The notes under the pieces were generated by a model. That model was not told where the DNA came from and made no database searches. It saw nothing but the letters and a program-made list of their open reading frames with translations. A stretch of 64,000 nt of DNA, taken from positions 5,375 to 69,374 of the forward strand of contig JAEWYT010000168.1 of assembly GCA_023458595.1 (NCBI GenBank). The letters run 5' to 3'. Below, piece after piece: positions 1 through 9,175 of the stretch; position 1 is the stretch's first letter, and every line of letters begins with the position of its first letter. The position numbers and the translations under genes are program-made. The stretch is from Pseudomonadota bacterium (lineage in GTDB: Bacteria > Pseudomonadota > Alphaproteobacteria > Rhizobiales > Tepidamorphaceae).

Positions 1-1
1 G

Positions 2-307
2 GACTGGAAGGCCGTTTTCCTGGAGAATCGCGGACAGGCCTTCGAGGTGTGGCGCGAGCCCTTCGTCGAGCTGCGCGTGCCGCTCCTGTTCAACCTGCGG
101 CGCGATCCGTTCGAGAAGGCGCAGCACAACGCCAACACCTACAACGACTGGTTCCTCGAGCGGCCGTTCGTCATCACGCCGATCCAGGCGCTGGCGGCGC
201 AGTTCCTGAAGACGATGAACGACTATCCGCCGAGCCAGTCGCCCGGCTCGTTCAACCTCTCCAAGATCGAGGAGCAGCTGAAGCAGGGCACGGGCGGCAG
301 CAACTGA
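2..307 (+). CDS. Arylsulfatase, C-terminal fragment (gene starts before the window)
   Basis: The reading frame is open from base 2 and ends at the TGA at 305-307, so only about 100 C-terminal residues are visible. They contain the pattern LFNLRRDPFEKAQ, then a tail with PFVITPIQALAAQFLKT and a final SFNLSKIEEQL. This is the usual ending of bacterial arylsulfatases of the alkaline-phosphatase superfamily, which hydrolyse sulfate esters. The catalytic formylglycine site would lie upstream and cannot be checked. The gene runs towards sqdB and the sulfotransferase cluster, so a role in sulfur or sulfated-glycan turnover fits. Family is fairly certain; substrate is unknown. Confidence 0.8.
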   Translation, partial: DWKAVFLENRGQAFEVWREPFVELRVPLLFNLRRDPFEKAQHNANTYNDWFLERPFVITPIQALAAQFLKTMNDYPPSQSPGSFNLSKIEEQLKQGTGGSN

Positions 308-335
308 CGTCGCGCCTCAAACGATCGGGTTCGGG

Positions 336-350
336 GCCACCGACGGTGGC
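336..350. terminator. Hairpin between convergent arylsulfatase and sqdB
   Basis: GCCACC-GAC-GGTGGC is a perfect 6-bp stem with a 3-nt loop, in the 49-bp gap between two converging genes. There is no T-run on either side, so a bidirectional terminator role is inferred only from position and symmetry. Confidence 0.45.
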
Positions 351-356
351 TCCGGC

Positions 357-1541
357 CTATGTCATCTCCCTGGCGCGCCGGGCGTTCCAAGGGGACCGGC
401 AAGGGATCTTCGTGCGGTCGCAGCGATCGGCGTACCTGCCGGCGATCTCCGTGATCTCGCGCAGGAGCCCCTCCTTCAGCGTGATCGGCTCGAGGCCGAG
501 CTGCAGCAAGCGGTCGTTGCGTACGAAAAGATCGTTTTCGTCCGCCTCGTTGCGCGGGTTGGCCACGAAGTCGACGCTCGCGCCGGTGATCTCGGCGATC
601 ATCTGCGCGAGGTCGCGGACGCGGTGGGTCTCGGTCATCTGGTTCAGGATGTTGACCCGCTCGCGGCTCTGCGGCGGGTTCTCGACGGCGAGCTGGATGC
701 AGCGCACCGTGTCCTGGATGTTGATGAAGGCACGCGTCTGGCCACCGGTGCCGTGCACGGTCATCGGATAGCCGACGGCGGCCTGCATCAGGAAACGGTT
801 CAGCACCGTGCCGTAGTCGCCGTCATAGTCGAAGCGGTTGATCAGGCGCTCGTCGAGGCGGGTCTCCGCCGTCTGCGTGCCCCAGACGATGCCCTGATGC
901 AGGTCGGTTACCTTCAGCCCGTCGTTCTTGTTGTAGAAGGCGAAGAACAGCTGATCCTGCGTCTTGGTCATATGGTAGATCGAGCCGGGATTGGCCGGGT
1001 AGAGGATCTCCTGGTCGACCAGGTCGCCCGCGTCGGTCTCGACCTTCACCTGCAGGTAGCCTTCCGGGATCTTCATGCCGGCCGAGCCGTAGCCGTAGAC
1101 GCCCATCGTGCCGAGATGGACGAGATGGACGTCGAGACCGGATTCCACGATCGCCGCGCACAGGTCGTTGGTGGCACCGAGATTGTTCCGCACCGTGTAG
1201 CGCTTGTGCCACGAGGACTTCATCGAATACGGCGCGGCGCGCTGCTCGGCGAAATGGACGATGGAGTCCGGCTTCTCGTCCTTGATGAGCGTCAGCAGCC
1301 GGTGGTAGTGCTCGCCGACCGTGAAGCGGTGCACCGGGATCTGCTGGCCGGAAATCTCCTTCCAGGCGGCGACGCGCTCGCCCAGGGGTCGGATCGGCGT
1401 CAGCGAGTCGACCTCGAGCTCGACGTCGATCTTGCGGCGCGACAGGTTGTCGACGATCGCGACGTCGTGGCCGAGCTTGGAGAGATGCAGCGCGGTCGGC
1501 CAACCGCAGAAGCCGTCACCGCCCAGAACGATGATCTTCAT
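357..1541 (-). CDS. sqdB: UDP-sulfoquinovose synthase (SqdB/SQD1 family)
   Basis: This 394-residue extended short-chain dehydrogenase makes UDP-sulfoquinovose from UDP-glucose and sulfite, the committed step of sulfolipid (SQDG) synthesis. The N-terminal GGDGFCGWP motif (about residues 7-15) binds NAD. T145 in LGTMGVYG and the Y189-x3-K193 pair in SIYHMTK match the catalytic Thr/Tyr/Lys of the family, and the length is typical. The C-terminal 20 or so residues look divergent. It stands alone: no sqdC or sqdD glycosyltransferase is adjacent, so the sulfoquinovosyl transferase must be elsewhere, or the sugar could be used by the glycan cluster that reads away on the other strand. Family assignment is strong. 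Confidence 0.93.
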   Translation of the reverse strand: MKIIVLGGDGFCGWPTALHLSKLGHDVAIVDNLSRRKIDVELEVDSLTPIRPLGERVAAWKEISGQQIPVHRFTVGEHYHRLLTLIKDEKPDSIVHFAEQRAAPYSMKSSWHKRYTVRNNLGATNDLCAAIVESGLDVHLVHLGTMGVYGYGSAGMKIPEGYLQVKVETDAGDLVDQEILYPANPGSIYHMTKTQDQLFFAFYNKNDGLKVTDLHQGIVWGTQTAETRLDERLINRFDYDGDYGTVLNRFLMQAAVGYPMTVHGTGGQTRAFINIQDTVRCIQLAVENPPQSRERVNILNQMTETHRVRDLAQMIAEITGASVDFVANPRNEADENDLFVRNDRLLQLGLEPITLKEGLLREITEIAGRYADRCDRTKIPCRSPWNARRAREMT

Positions 1542-1727
1542 GGTTCCACCATTGTTGCGTTTGGCGCGAGAGGCGACATAGCGCAGCTTTAATCACAATC
1601 CGCCGGCTTCGTGCAATCGGCGCCCCTACTAGCGTCGGCCCGGCCCTGCAACGCCGCCGTCGTTGACATCGCGCACCGACCCCGTCATGACCTCCCCGTC
1701 CTCGGGCAGGGACAGGAGAGGAAAACG

Positions 1728-2579
1728 GTGGCTACGGATCTGCAGCGCGTTCACGATGTCGCCCGTTCGGTCGATGCCGAGCGCTGGAACGCCATGCTCC
1801 AGGCGAGCGCGGAAGGCGCAGCCGCCGGAACGCCCGATCCTTCGCTGCCCGGCTTCCCGCCGGACGATATCCAGTTGCGGTTCAACGGCCGCCCGGCGGT
1901 GAAGTCCCTGAGCCAGGCCTTCGACCTCTATCGTCTGACGATGCGGGCCTTCCGCGAAAACGGCACGCCGCGGCCGGACTCGCGTTTCCTCGACTTCGGC
2001 GCGGGCTGGGGGCGCGTCTGGCGCTATTTCCTGCGCGAATTCGCGCCCGAACACATGGCTGCCTTCGACGTGAACCCGAAAATGGCGGATTTCTGGTCGC
2101 AGTCGATGCTGGGCGCCCGGCTCGACGTCGGCACGCCGTTCCAGCCGCTGCCGTACTGGGACGGCACGTTCGATCTCGTCGTCTCCAACTCGGTGTTCTC
2201 GCACCTGTCGCTGAGGCTCAATATGCATTCGGCAGGGGAGTTGCGCCGCATCATGCGGCCGGGCGGCGTCTTCGTCGGCACCACGTTCGGGCTCACGCAC
2301 CTTCGGCTGTGGCGCTCCTGGCAGGAGCAGCCCGATTCCTGCAACGAGCGTCAGCGCAAGCTCGCCTCGCTGAGCCCGGACTACGGGAAGGAAATCGACA
2401 GCTTCGAGCGGGGCGGATTCGTCTATTTGCCCGCCAATCCGACGCGTCCGCTCGACTACGAGAACACCGCCTTCTCCGGCGAGTGGATCCGGGCGAACTG
2501 GTCCGACTGGTTCGAGCTTCTGGATTTCATCGAAGACGGCACGATGCAGCCCGTGTTCGTGTGCCGGGCGCTGCAGTAG
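1728..2579 (+). CDS. SAM-dependent class I methyltransferase
   Basis: I place the start at GTG 1728, which has an AGGAGAGG Shine-Dalgarno sequence about 7 nt upstream; an upstream in-frame start at 1611 lacks one. The protein is 283 residues. Motif I is FLDFGAGWGRVWRYF (about residues 86-100), followed by the acidic AFDVNP strand end, then FDLVVSNSVFSHL and the RIMRPGGVFVGTTFG strand of a Rossmann methyltransferase. The acceptor is unknown. As the first plus-strand gene of the glycan cluster it may methylate a sugar or a glycan end. It reads divergently from sqdB across about 190 bp. Confidence 0.75.
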   Translation: MATDLQRVHDVARSVDAERWNAMLQASAEGAAAGTPDPSLPGFPPDDIQLRFNGRPAVKSLSQAFDLYRLTMRAFRENGTPRPDSRFLDFGAGWGRVWRYFLREFAPEHMAAFDVNPKMADFWSQSMLGARLDVGTPFQPLPYWDGTFDLVVSNSVFSHLSLRLNMHSAGELRRIMRPGGVFVGTTFGLTHLRLWRSWQEQPDSCNERQRKLASLSPDYGKEIDSFERGGFVYLPANPTRPLDYENTAFSGEWIRANWSDWFELLDFIEDGTMQPVFVCRALQ

Positions 2580-2939
2580 GAGGCGCCGTTCCGCCCCCGC
2601 CCCGCCGGACATGCGCGCCAGAAAAGACCCACGTTCCGGCGATCGTGCCGTTGCTCGAGAAGCCCGGAGTTGCTGATGACCGCCGGAACCCTTCTTGTCC
2701 GTCTCCTGACGGTGCGCGTTTCAACTGGCCGGACCGCTACGGTTCGACGGCGATGCGTTCGACCTGGTCGGCAAGCACCTATTGGTTTGCCGATCGAGAC
2801 CGTCCCGGACGCCCTCCGGGACGGAGGGTGCCGGGCCGATCGCGTTCTGCCCTTTCATTCGCTTCCCGGGCCGTGGTAAGGGGGCCCGTGTCTTCGCGGG
2901 CCGCGGTCAGATATCGGAGCGAGAACCCTTCAGCCAGGC
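2580..2939. other. 360-bp intergenic stretch with a strong hairpin
   Basis: No credible gene is visible. At 2802-2822 there is a perfect 8-bp inverted repeat, GTCCCGGA / TCCGGGAC, with a 5-nt loop. No T-run follows, so it could be a weak terminator for the methyltransferase gene or a structured leader of the glycosyltransferase gene that starts at 2940. Confidence 0.4.
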
Positions 2940-5900
2940 ATGAACAAGCTCAGTATCAAAATGGTCAGGCGAGAGCTGGGCGGCATGATCCGTGAATACG
3001 GACTGGCGACCGCCGTCGCGCGTCTTGGTCTGGCCGCCTACAAGTCGGTCAAACCGCTGAACCCGGAGCTTGGCGACATCGTCCGCCGATACGATCTGGT
3101 GCACGACGAATGGTACCAGAAGACCAATCCGGACGTGGACTTCAGCAATATCACCCCTGTCGATCACTACATCGAGAAGGGGTTCCGCCAGGAAAGGTCG
3201 CCGCACCCGCTGTTCGACCCGGAATTCTACCTGGGGGAATACCCGGACGTGGCCCGTTCCGGCATGCCATCCATCGTACATTATCTCCTGTTCGGCGGAC
3301 GGGAATGGCGCCCTCCGCATCCCGCCTTCGACATCGCAAACTACAGGAGACACTACGAAAGCCAGATCGACCTGGACGAGGTTGCGGGCGCCTTCGTCGA
3401 TTTCTGCGCGTCCGAGGACCGGCTCGAGGCGTTCAGCTTCTTCGACCTGGACTACTATCGAGACTTTGCGCCCTCGGCGGCGCAAACGCCGAACGGCTAC
3501 CTCGTGCACTTCTTCGTGGATGGCCTCGCGTCGGGCTACGATCCGCATCCGTTGATCCAACTCGACAAGCTCAGGTCCTCCGCTGCCGGACGCGACCGGA
3601 AGGACATCTTCTTAGCGTTGTTCGACGCCACGAAGTCCCGGCCGATCAATTCGCCGCATCCCGCCTTCGACAGCGGATTCTATGCTTCCCAGCATGAGAA
3701 TCTGCCGTGCCACCCGGTCGTCCACTATCTGCGCAACTGGGAAACGGAGAACGTCTGGCCGAACGCGATATTCAGTACCCGGTACTACAGGTCGCAGCTC
3801 GACCAGGACCGGATCCGGCCGGACCCGCTGACCCACTACCTGTCCGAGGGGCAGTACGCGGGAATCGAGCCGAACTACTACTTCGACACGGCCGCCTACA
3901 GGGCGGCCTACGGCCATCTGTTCGAGCCGGGCGAAGATCCGATCGTGCACTATCTGAAGCACGGTTCGGACCCGAGCCTCGAGCCGGGCGAACGGTTCTG
4001 CCAGCGCTACTACATCTCCCGCAATCCGGAAGTGCTGACCAAGCGGATACCGGCCCTGGCGCACTACCTGCACACGGGGCGCCTGTTCGGTTCGACCCCG
4101 GTTCCCCCGGCAGCATGGCTCGACGTGACCGCCGGCCTCACGCCCGAGGAAATCGCATCGCAGATCCGCGAGTGCGCGCGAACTACCGGCAAGCCGCTGG
4201 TGTCGGTGATCGTGCCCGCATATCAGAACATCGAGTACACGCTGCGCTGCCTGCACTCGGTCGTCACCTCGCCCGACAAGACGCCCTTCGAGGTGATCGT
4301 CGCCGACGATGCCTCGCCGGACGGCAGCGGAACCTTCCTCGAGAAGATCCTGGCCGGAATACCCGGGATACGCGTCCTCGTGAACGAGGCCAATCTCGGC
4401 TTCCTGCGCTCGTGCAACGCGGCAGCCGCGAAGGCGCGCGGCGAGTATCTGTTCTTTCTGAACAACGATACCGCCGTCATCGACGGCTGGCTCGACGAGC
4501 TCGTCGACACGTTCCGGCGCACGCCCGGGACCGGCCTCGTCGGCTCGAAGCTGCTCTACCCCAACGGACTGCTGCAGGAAGCAGGCGGCATCGTCTGGGA
4601 AGAAGGGGCGGCGGCGAACTTTGGACGCGGGGACGATCCAATGCGCCCCGAATACAATTTCGCCCGCGATGCGGACTACGTGTCGGGCGCCGCGATCCTC
4701 GTCTCCCGCGCGGCATGGAAGGACGTCGGCGGCTTTTCGGAAGAATACGCGCCGGCCTACTACGAAGACACGGACCTGGCCATGAAACTGCGGCGCGCCG
4801 GCAAGCGCGTGATCTATCAGCCGCAGTCGCAGGTCGTTCATTTCGAGGGGATATCGTCGGGCACCGACATCTCGAAGGGGATCAAGCGCCACCAGGAGAT
4901 CAACCGCGAGCGGTTCTCAAAGAACTGGAAAGATGTTCTCGCAACGCAAGGCCGGAAAGGCGACACGAGCCGGGCGTGCGTCGACCGGAGGGCCAGGGCG
5001 CGAATCCTCGTCTTCGACTGGGACACGCCGCGGCCGGACCGCGACAGCGGTTCGGTAACAGCCTTTCACGTGATGAGCATCCTGTGCTCGCTCGGCTACC
5101 GCGTCACCTTCGTGCCGGAAAACCTCGAATGGGGCGGCAGGCACGCGCGTGCCCTGCAGCGGCTCGGGGTCGAAATCATCTGCAAGCCGTATGCTACGAG
5201 CGCGAAGAAGTATCTGCTGCGGCACGGCGGCGAATTCGACCTGGCAATCCTGTCGCGGGCCACCCACGGCGGACGTATCCTGAACGAGTTCAAGGCGCTG
5301 CATCCCCACGTCCCGACCGTGTTCGACACGGTCGATCTCCATCATCTCAGGCTGCATCGGCAGAACGAACAGGAGCGCTCCAACGAGCTGCAGCTGGTCG
5401 TGGACGACATGAAGGCCGTCGAGTTCTCGGCGGTCCAGAACGCGGAGGCGACGATCCTCGTGTCGTCGTACGAAGCCAAGTACCTGCAGGACGAGATCGG
5501 CCCGTTCCCCCACATCGTCCTGCCGCTGATCTATCCGCCGGTCGAGTCCAAGTCGCCCTACGAAAAGAGGGCGGATATCGCCTTCATTGGCGGCTACAAG
5601 CACCCGCCGAACATCGATGCCGTCAAGTATCTCGTCGAGGAGGTCTGGCCGGTGTTCCGGGAGCTGAAGACCGGAGCGTCGCTTCACATCATCGGCAGCG
5701 ACATGCCGCCGGAGTTCGCCAAGTACGCCGCCGACGACATCAAGATCATCGGCTTCGTGGCCGATCTCGAGGACTACCTCGGCCACGTGAGGCTCACCGT
5801 GGCGCCGCTGCGCTACGGCGCCGGGGTCAAAGGCAAGGTCGGCAATTCGCTTCGGCTCGGGGTCCCGTGCGTCGCCACTCCGGTCGCCGCGGAAGGCATG

Positions 5901-6179
5901 GGCCTCGAACCGGACAAGAACATCATGGTGGGCCGCACGCCGGAGGAAATCGCCGTCGCGCTGCAGACCGCCTATACGCATGAGGACGTCTGGACCCGGC
6001 TCTCCGACGCAGGCCAGAAGTACGCGAACCGGGAATTCGGCATCGAATCCGCCCGGGCGAAGCTGGCCGCTCTCTGCGCCACCTTGATCCACCGCGACGA
6101 CGCCAGGGCCGATTTCCAGACGAGCCAGGCGGCCAGGACCGCCAGGAAGCCGCCCGCAGAGAAGAGTGCCGCCGAATGA
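2940..6179 (+). CDS. Bifunctional glycosyltransferase: repeat domain + GT2 + GT4/GT1
   Basis: This 1079-residue protein has three parts. Residues about 45-390 hold eight or nine degenerate repeats, each with an FDxxFY...PDV start and a P-x2-HYL-x2-G core. Residues about 418-665 form a GT2 domain: PLVSVIVPAYQN, the DDASPDGS nucleotide-binding acid pair, FFLNNDTAVIDGW, and YEDTDLAMKLRRAGKRV near the end. Residues about 687-1055 form a GT-B fold domain starting FDWDTPRPDRDSGS, with APLRYGAGVKGKVGNSLRLG as the donor-binding helix region. It probably adds two sugars in turn to a surface polysaccharide. The Shine-Dalgarno is weak; ATG 2961 is an alternative start. The stop overlaps the next start (ATGA), so the two genes are translationally coupled. 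Confidence 0.85.
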   Translation: MNKLSIKMVRRELGGMIREYGLATAVARLGLAAYKSVKPLNPELGDIVRRYDLVHDEWYQKTNPDVDFSNITPVDHYIEKGFRQERSPHPLFDPEFYLGEYPDVARSGMPSIVHYLLFGGREWRPPHPAFDIANYRRHYESQIDLDEVAGAFVDFCASEDRLEAFSFFDLDYYRDFAPSAAQTPNGYLVHFFVDGLASGYDPHPLIQLDKLRSSAAGRDRKDIFLALFDATKSRPINSPHPAFDSGFYASQHENLPCHPVVHYLRNWETENVWPNAIFSTRYYRSQLDQDRIRPDPLTHYLSEGQYAGIEPNYYFDTAAYRAAYGHLFEPGEDPIVHYLKHGSDPSLEPGERFCQRYYISRNPEVLTKRIPALAHYLHTGRLFGSTPVPPAAWLDVTAGLTPEEIASQIRECARTTGKPLVSVIVPAYQNIEYTLRCLHSVVTSPDKTPFEVIVADDASPDGSGTFLEKILAGIPGIRVLVNEANLGFLRSCNAAAAKARGEYLFFLNNDTAVIDGWLDELVDTFRRTPGTGLVGSKLLYPNGLLQEAGGIVWEEGAAANFGRGDDPMRPEYNFARDADYVSGAAILVSRAAWKDVGGFSEEYAPAYYEDTDLAMKLRRAGKRVIYQPQSQVVHFEGISSGTDISKGIKRHQEINRERFSKNWKDVLATQGRKGDTSRACVDRRARARILVFDWDTPRPDRDSGSVTAFHVMSILCSLGYRVTFVPENLEWGGRHARALQRLGVEIICKPYATSAKKYLLRHGGEFDLAILSRATHGGRILNEFKALHPHVPTVFDTVDLHHLRLHRQNEQERSNELQLVVDDMKAVEFSAVQNAEATILVSSYEAKYLQDEIGPFPHIVLPLIYPPVESKSPYEKRADIAFIGGYKHPPNIDAVKYLVEEVWPVFRELKTGASLHIIGSDMPPEFAKYAADDIKIIGFVADLEDYLGHVRLTVAPLRYGAGVKGKVGNSLRLGVPCVATPVAAEGMGLEPDKNIMVGRTPEEIAVALQTAYTHEDVWTRLSDAGQKYANREFGIESARAKLAALCATLIHRDDARADFQTSQAARTARKPPAEKSAAE

Positions 6180-6976
6180 TGAAGATGTGGGGAGCGAAGA
6201 AGGACGACGTATCCCGCTGGGGCCGCGTCGACGCCTACCTCAACGGTCCGTTCAAGGAGATCGGGGGTTGGTGCATCCCGTTCCTCTGGCAGGGAATTCA
6301 GCCGCTGGTCGACGCGATGACGGAAGAAGGCGAAGTCGGCCCGGTCGCGGAGATCGGCGTCTACCACGGGAAATTCCTGATCGGCCTCGTCGACAGCGCC
6401 GGCGCTGCGGCGAACAACTACGCGATCGACGTGTTCGAGGACCAGGAGTACAACCTCGACAAGGCGGGCAAGGGCGACCTCGAGATATTCCGGAACAATC
6501 TCGCTCTTTCCGGCGTCAGCGACTCCCGGGTGACGATCCGCAAGGCCGACTCGCTCGCCCTGACGAGCGAAGACGTTCTGGAGATACGGCGGCAAACCGG
6601 CGGATTCTCGCTCTTCAGCGTCGACGGCTGCCATACACCGGAACACACGATCAACGACGTGCGCATCGCGATGGAGCTCACGCGCCAGAACGGCGTCATC
6701 TTCGTGGACGACTATTACAACGTGAATTGGCCCGGCGTTCAGGAGGGGATATCGAAGCTCTACTTCTTCGACGCCCCGCGGTTCGTGCCGCTGCTTTTCA
6801 TGAGCAACAAGCTGTTCCTTTGCCACTATTCGGTTCACGCGAAACGCCTCGCGACGTGCGAGGCCTTCATGCGCGAGAACCACCCGACCACGAGGCTCAA
6901 GCGGGTGAGCCGCTTCGGCTATGACGGCCTGAGCGCGATTCCCGATCCCGCGGGCCATCGGTATCTGGTCACCTAG
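6176..6976 (+). CDS. Class I methyltransferase, TylF/Methyltransf_24-like
   Basis: This 266-residue protein has a compact SAM fold. VAEIGVYHGKFLIGL (about residues 57-71) is motif I, AIDVFEDQ the motif II acid, and LFSVDGCHTPEHTINDV then VIFVDDYYNVNWPGV give the Asp/His set typical of macrocin-O-methyltransferase-like and cephalosporin hydroxylase-like enzymes, which use a metal to methylate sugar hydroxyls. The start overlaps the glycosyltransferase stop by 4 bp, so it very likely acts on the same glycan. The exact substrate is not deducible. Confidence 0.75.
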   Translation: MMKMWGAKKDDVSRWGRVDAYLNGPFKEIGGWCIPFLWQGIQPLVDAMTEEGEVGPVAEIGVYHGKFLIGLVDSAGAAANNYAIDVFEDQEYNLDKAGKGDLEIFRNNLALSGVSDSRVTIRKADSLALTSEDVLEIRRQTGGFSLFSVDGCHTPEHTINDVRIAMELTRQNGVIFVDDYYNVNWPGVQEGISKLYFFDAPRFVPLLFMSNKLFLCHYSVHAKRLATCEAFMRENHPTTRLKRVSRFGYDGLSAIPDPAGHRYLVT

Positions 6977-7125
6977 CAGTCCGTCCCAAGGTCACCAATC
7001 CGCCCGAAATGCTCCACAAGCTGGATTTTCCGATCGAGATTCCAGTCCACGTGCGGGCATCTTCGTGTACTGTAAAAGGTTAACAAAGGGAGCCGGCCCG
7101 CAAGGCCGCGGGAGAGGTTGATCGC

Positions 7126-7923
7126 ATGAGTGCACAGTCGGGCGCCGGTCAGGATGCGACGAACCGGCCGGTCGTCGTTCACTATCACCTTTTCAAGAAC
7201 GCCGGGACGTCGGTCGACGCGGCCCTGCGCTCGAGCTTCGGCGGCGCGTGGGCGGAAAAGGAATTCGCCCCTCCCGACGGCGGCGGCATGCGTCCGAACG
7301 CCGAACAGATCGGCGCATTCATCGCCGAGAATCCGAACCTGTCGGCGATTTCCTCGCATACTGCGCTGCTGCCGGTTCCCGTCGTCAAGGGCGTGGATGT
7401 GTATCCGGTACTGTTCATTCGCCATCCCATCGACCGGATGCGATCGGCATACGAATTCGAGCGTCAGCAGAAGGCCGACACGTTCGGCGCACGGCTCGCC
7501 AAGGAAACCGACATGGCGGGCTACATACGCGCCCTCCTCGATCTCGGAACGCATCGCGGCGTGCGCAACTTCCAGGTCCTGCGCCTCTCCTTCAACGAGA
7601 GCGGAGCGGCAGGCAGCGAACTCGATCGAGCCCGCCGCGCCGTCGACTCCCTGCCCTTCGTCGGCCTCGTCGAGGCTTTCGAACAGTCCATGCTGAAGAT
7701 GGAAACCTATCTGAAGCCGCGCTTCCCGAATTTCTCGTCCCGGGTATTCCGCAGGAACGTGTCCCAGACCATGGGCAGCACGCTTGCCTCGCGCCTGTCG
7801 TCGATGTGCGAGGAACTCGGCGACGCGCTGTACGCGGAACTCCTCGACTGCAATGCGGACGACATGGTCATTTTCCAGATGGTGTCCGAACGATACGACT
7901 TCGCGATGCAGCAGGTCGCCTGA
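7126..7923 (+). CDS. Sulfotransferase (Sulfotransfer_2-like)
   Basis: The 265-residue protein starts at ATG 7126 behind a GGGAGAGG Shine-Dalgarno. HYHLFKNAGTSVDAALR (about residues 22-38) is the 5'-phosphosulfate-binding loop of PAPS-dependent carbohydrate sulfotransferases, and LFIRHPIDRMRSAYEFE (about 98-114) supplies the 3'-phosphate-binding Arg and Ser. No signal peptide or membrane segment is seen, so it is predicted to act in the cytoplasm on a lipid-linked or nucleotide-linked glycan. It is followed after 56 bp by a second sulfotransferase gene of a different sequence type. Confidence 0.75.
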   Translation: MSAQSGAGQDATNRPVVVHYHLFKNAGTSVDAALRSSFGGAWAEKEFAPPDGGGMRPNAEQIGAFIAENPNLSAISSHTALLPVPVVKGVDVYPVLFIRHPIDRMRSAYEFERQQKADTFGARLAKETDMAGYIRALLDLGTHRGVRNFQVLRLSFNESGAAGSELDRARRAVDSLPFVGLVEAFEQSMLKMETYLKPRFPNFSSRVFRRNVSQTMGSTLASRLSSMCEELGDALYAELLDCNADDMVIFQMVSERYDFAMQQVA

Positions 7924-7979
7924 AGTCGATCCGGTCGAGGACCGCTCTTCGCGACAACGCGTTATTTTTCGAGGTTCAG

Positions 7980-8978
7980 GTGAGCCGTGGAACGTTCTAT
8001 CTTCACGTCGGACCGCCGAAGACGGGAACGACCGCCGTACAAGGTGTCCTGCGCGGCGGGGGCGCGGCGGGGCTGACCTATCCACAGACCGGACAGTGGA
8101 GCGACGGCGCGCATCACAAGCTTGTTTTCGCCCTCGCCGGTGCAAGGAAACGCGGCGACACGGACATTCCTCCGATCGACGACCTTTCGGCGCCGCTGAT
8201 CAAAGAACTGGAGGCCGCAGAAGGGGACGTCCTGATCAGCAGCGAGCTGTTCGAGCCCGACACCAGCGGCCGCGCGTTCCTCGAACGATTCGGGCCTGCG
8301 ATTGCCGAGCGATTCGACCGGATCGTCATCGTCATTGCCGTACGCGACCCGCTGGAACGGGCCGCCTCGTTCTACAATCAGGACGTGAAGGATCCGGTCG
8401 TCGGGGAGACCCGCGCGCCCGACCTCTATCTTCTGGAAAAGCCTTTGCGCTTCGCGCTGATGCCCCTGATAGACCGCTGGTCGCAGTTCTCCGCGCAGCT
8501 GCTGGTGATCAACTACCACCCCGCGGCGTCTTTCGTCTCCCGGTTCCTCAAGTCACTCGGCCACGGTGACGTCGCCTTCGCGGAAAGTACCTGGCAGAAC
8601 CGCTCCATGAGCGGCAAATCCGTTCTCGCACTTCTGGCGGCCAACCGTCTGCTGACCGAAATGAAGGACCGCGAGGCCTTCTTCGCGTCGCTGCGGAACG
8701 ATGCCGCCTTCCGCGTCTGGAAGGGGGCGTCGTTTCCGTTCTCGGCCCCCGCCACCGAATCGTTCGAGCGCGTTCTGCGCCCCGACATGGATGCGCTAAG
8801 ACGGGAGTCCGGCGTCGATCTCGTATCCGCGCACAGGGCGCCACCGCCGCGCTTCACGCTGTCGCACGAAGAAGTCCGCCAGATATGGCATCATCTCGAC
8901 AAGCTGCCGGGAATCGACGCGCTGCGCGAGGAAATGGAGGAACTCATCGACGGCTTCCGGGCTTCCGTGCCGGCCTAG
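7980..8978 (+). CDS. Sulfotransferase-like protein
   Basis: I place the start at GTG 7980, preceded by GAGG with 5 nt spacing; the frame is open further upstream but has no ATG and overlaps the previous gene. The 332-residue product begins RGTFYLHVGPPKTGTTAVQGVL, a PKTGTT 5'-phosphosulfate-binding loop, and has IVIAVRDPLERAASFYNQ (about residues 118-135) as the 3'-phosphate site. The rest is divergent. It shares the PKTGTT/YKTGST style loop with the protein encoded at 13083-14165 rather than with its direct neighbour. PAPS-dependent sulfation of a glycan is inferred. Confidence 0.7.
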   Translation: MSRGTFYLHVGPPKTGTTAVQGVLRGGGAAGLTYPQTGQWSDGAHHKLVFALAGARKRGDTDIPPIDDLSAPLIKELEAAEGDVLISSELFEPDTSGRAFLERFGPAIAERFDRIVIVIAVRDPLERAASFYNQDVKDPVVGETRAPDLYLLEKPLRFALMPLIDRWSQFSAQLLVINYHPAASFVSRFLKSLGHGDVAFAESTWQNRSMSGKSVLALLAANRLLTEMKDREAFFASLRNDAAFRVWKGASFPFSAPATESFERVLRPDMDALRRESGVDLVSAHRAPPPRFTLSHEEVRQIWHHLDKLPGIDALREEMEELIDGFRASVPA

Positions 8979-9175
8979 CCATATAACGCTTTCGAACGGG
9001 CTCTCGCCGGAAGTCGAAACACTTCCCCCGTGTCGCGCTCGCCTATTGATCCACACGGCGTTGCGCGTCATACCTTCGGCGATACACGTCGAAATCGCAG
9101 ACGAGCGTCGAACACGATCCCGGAAACGACCTTGGCTTCCGACAACTCCACCAATCCGGCGTGCGGACCGGTCCT

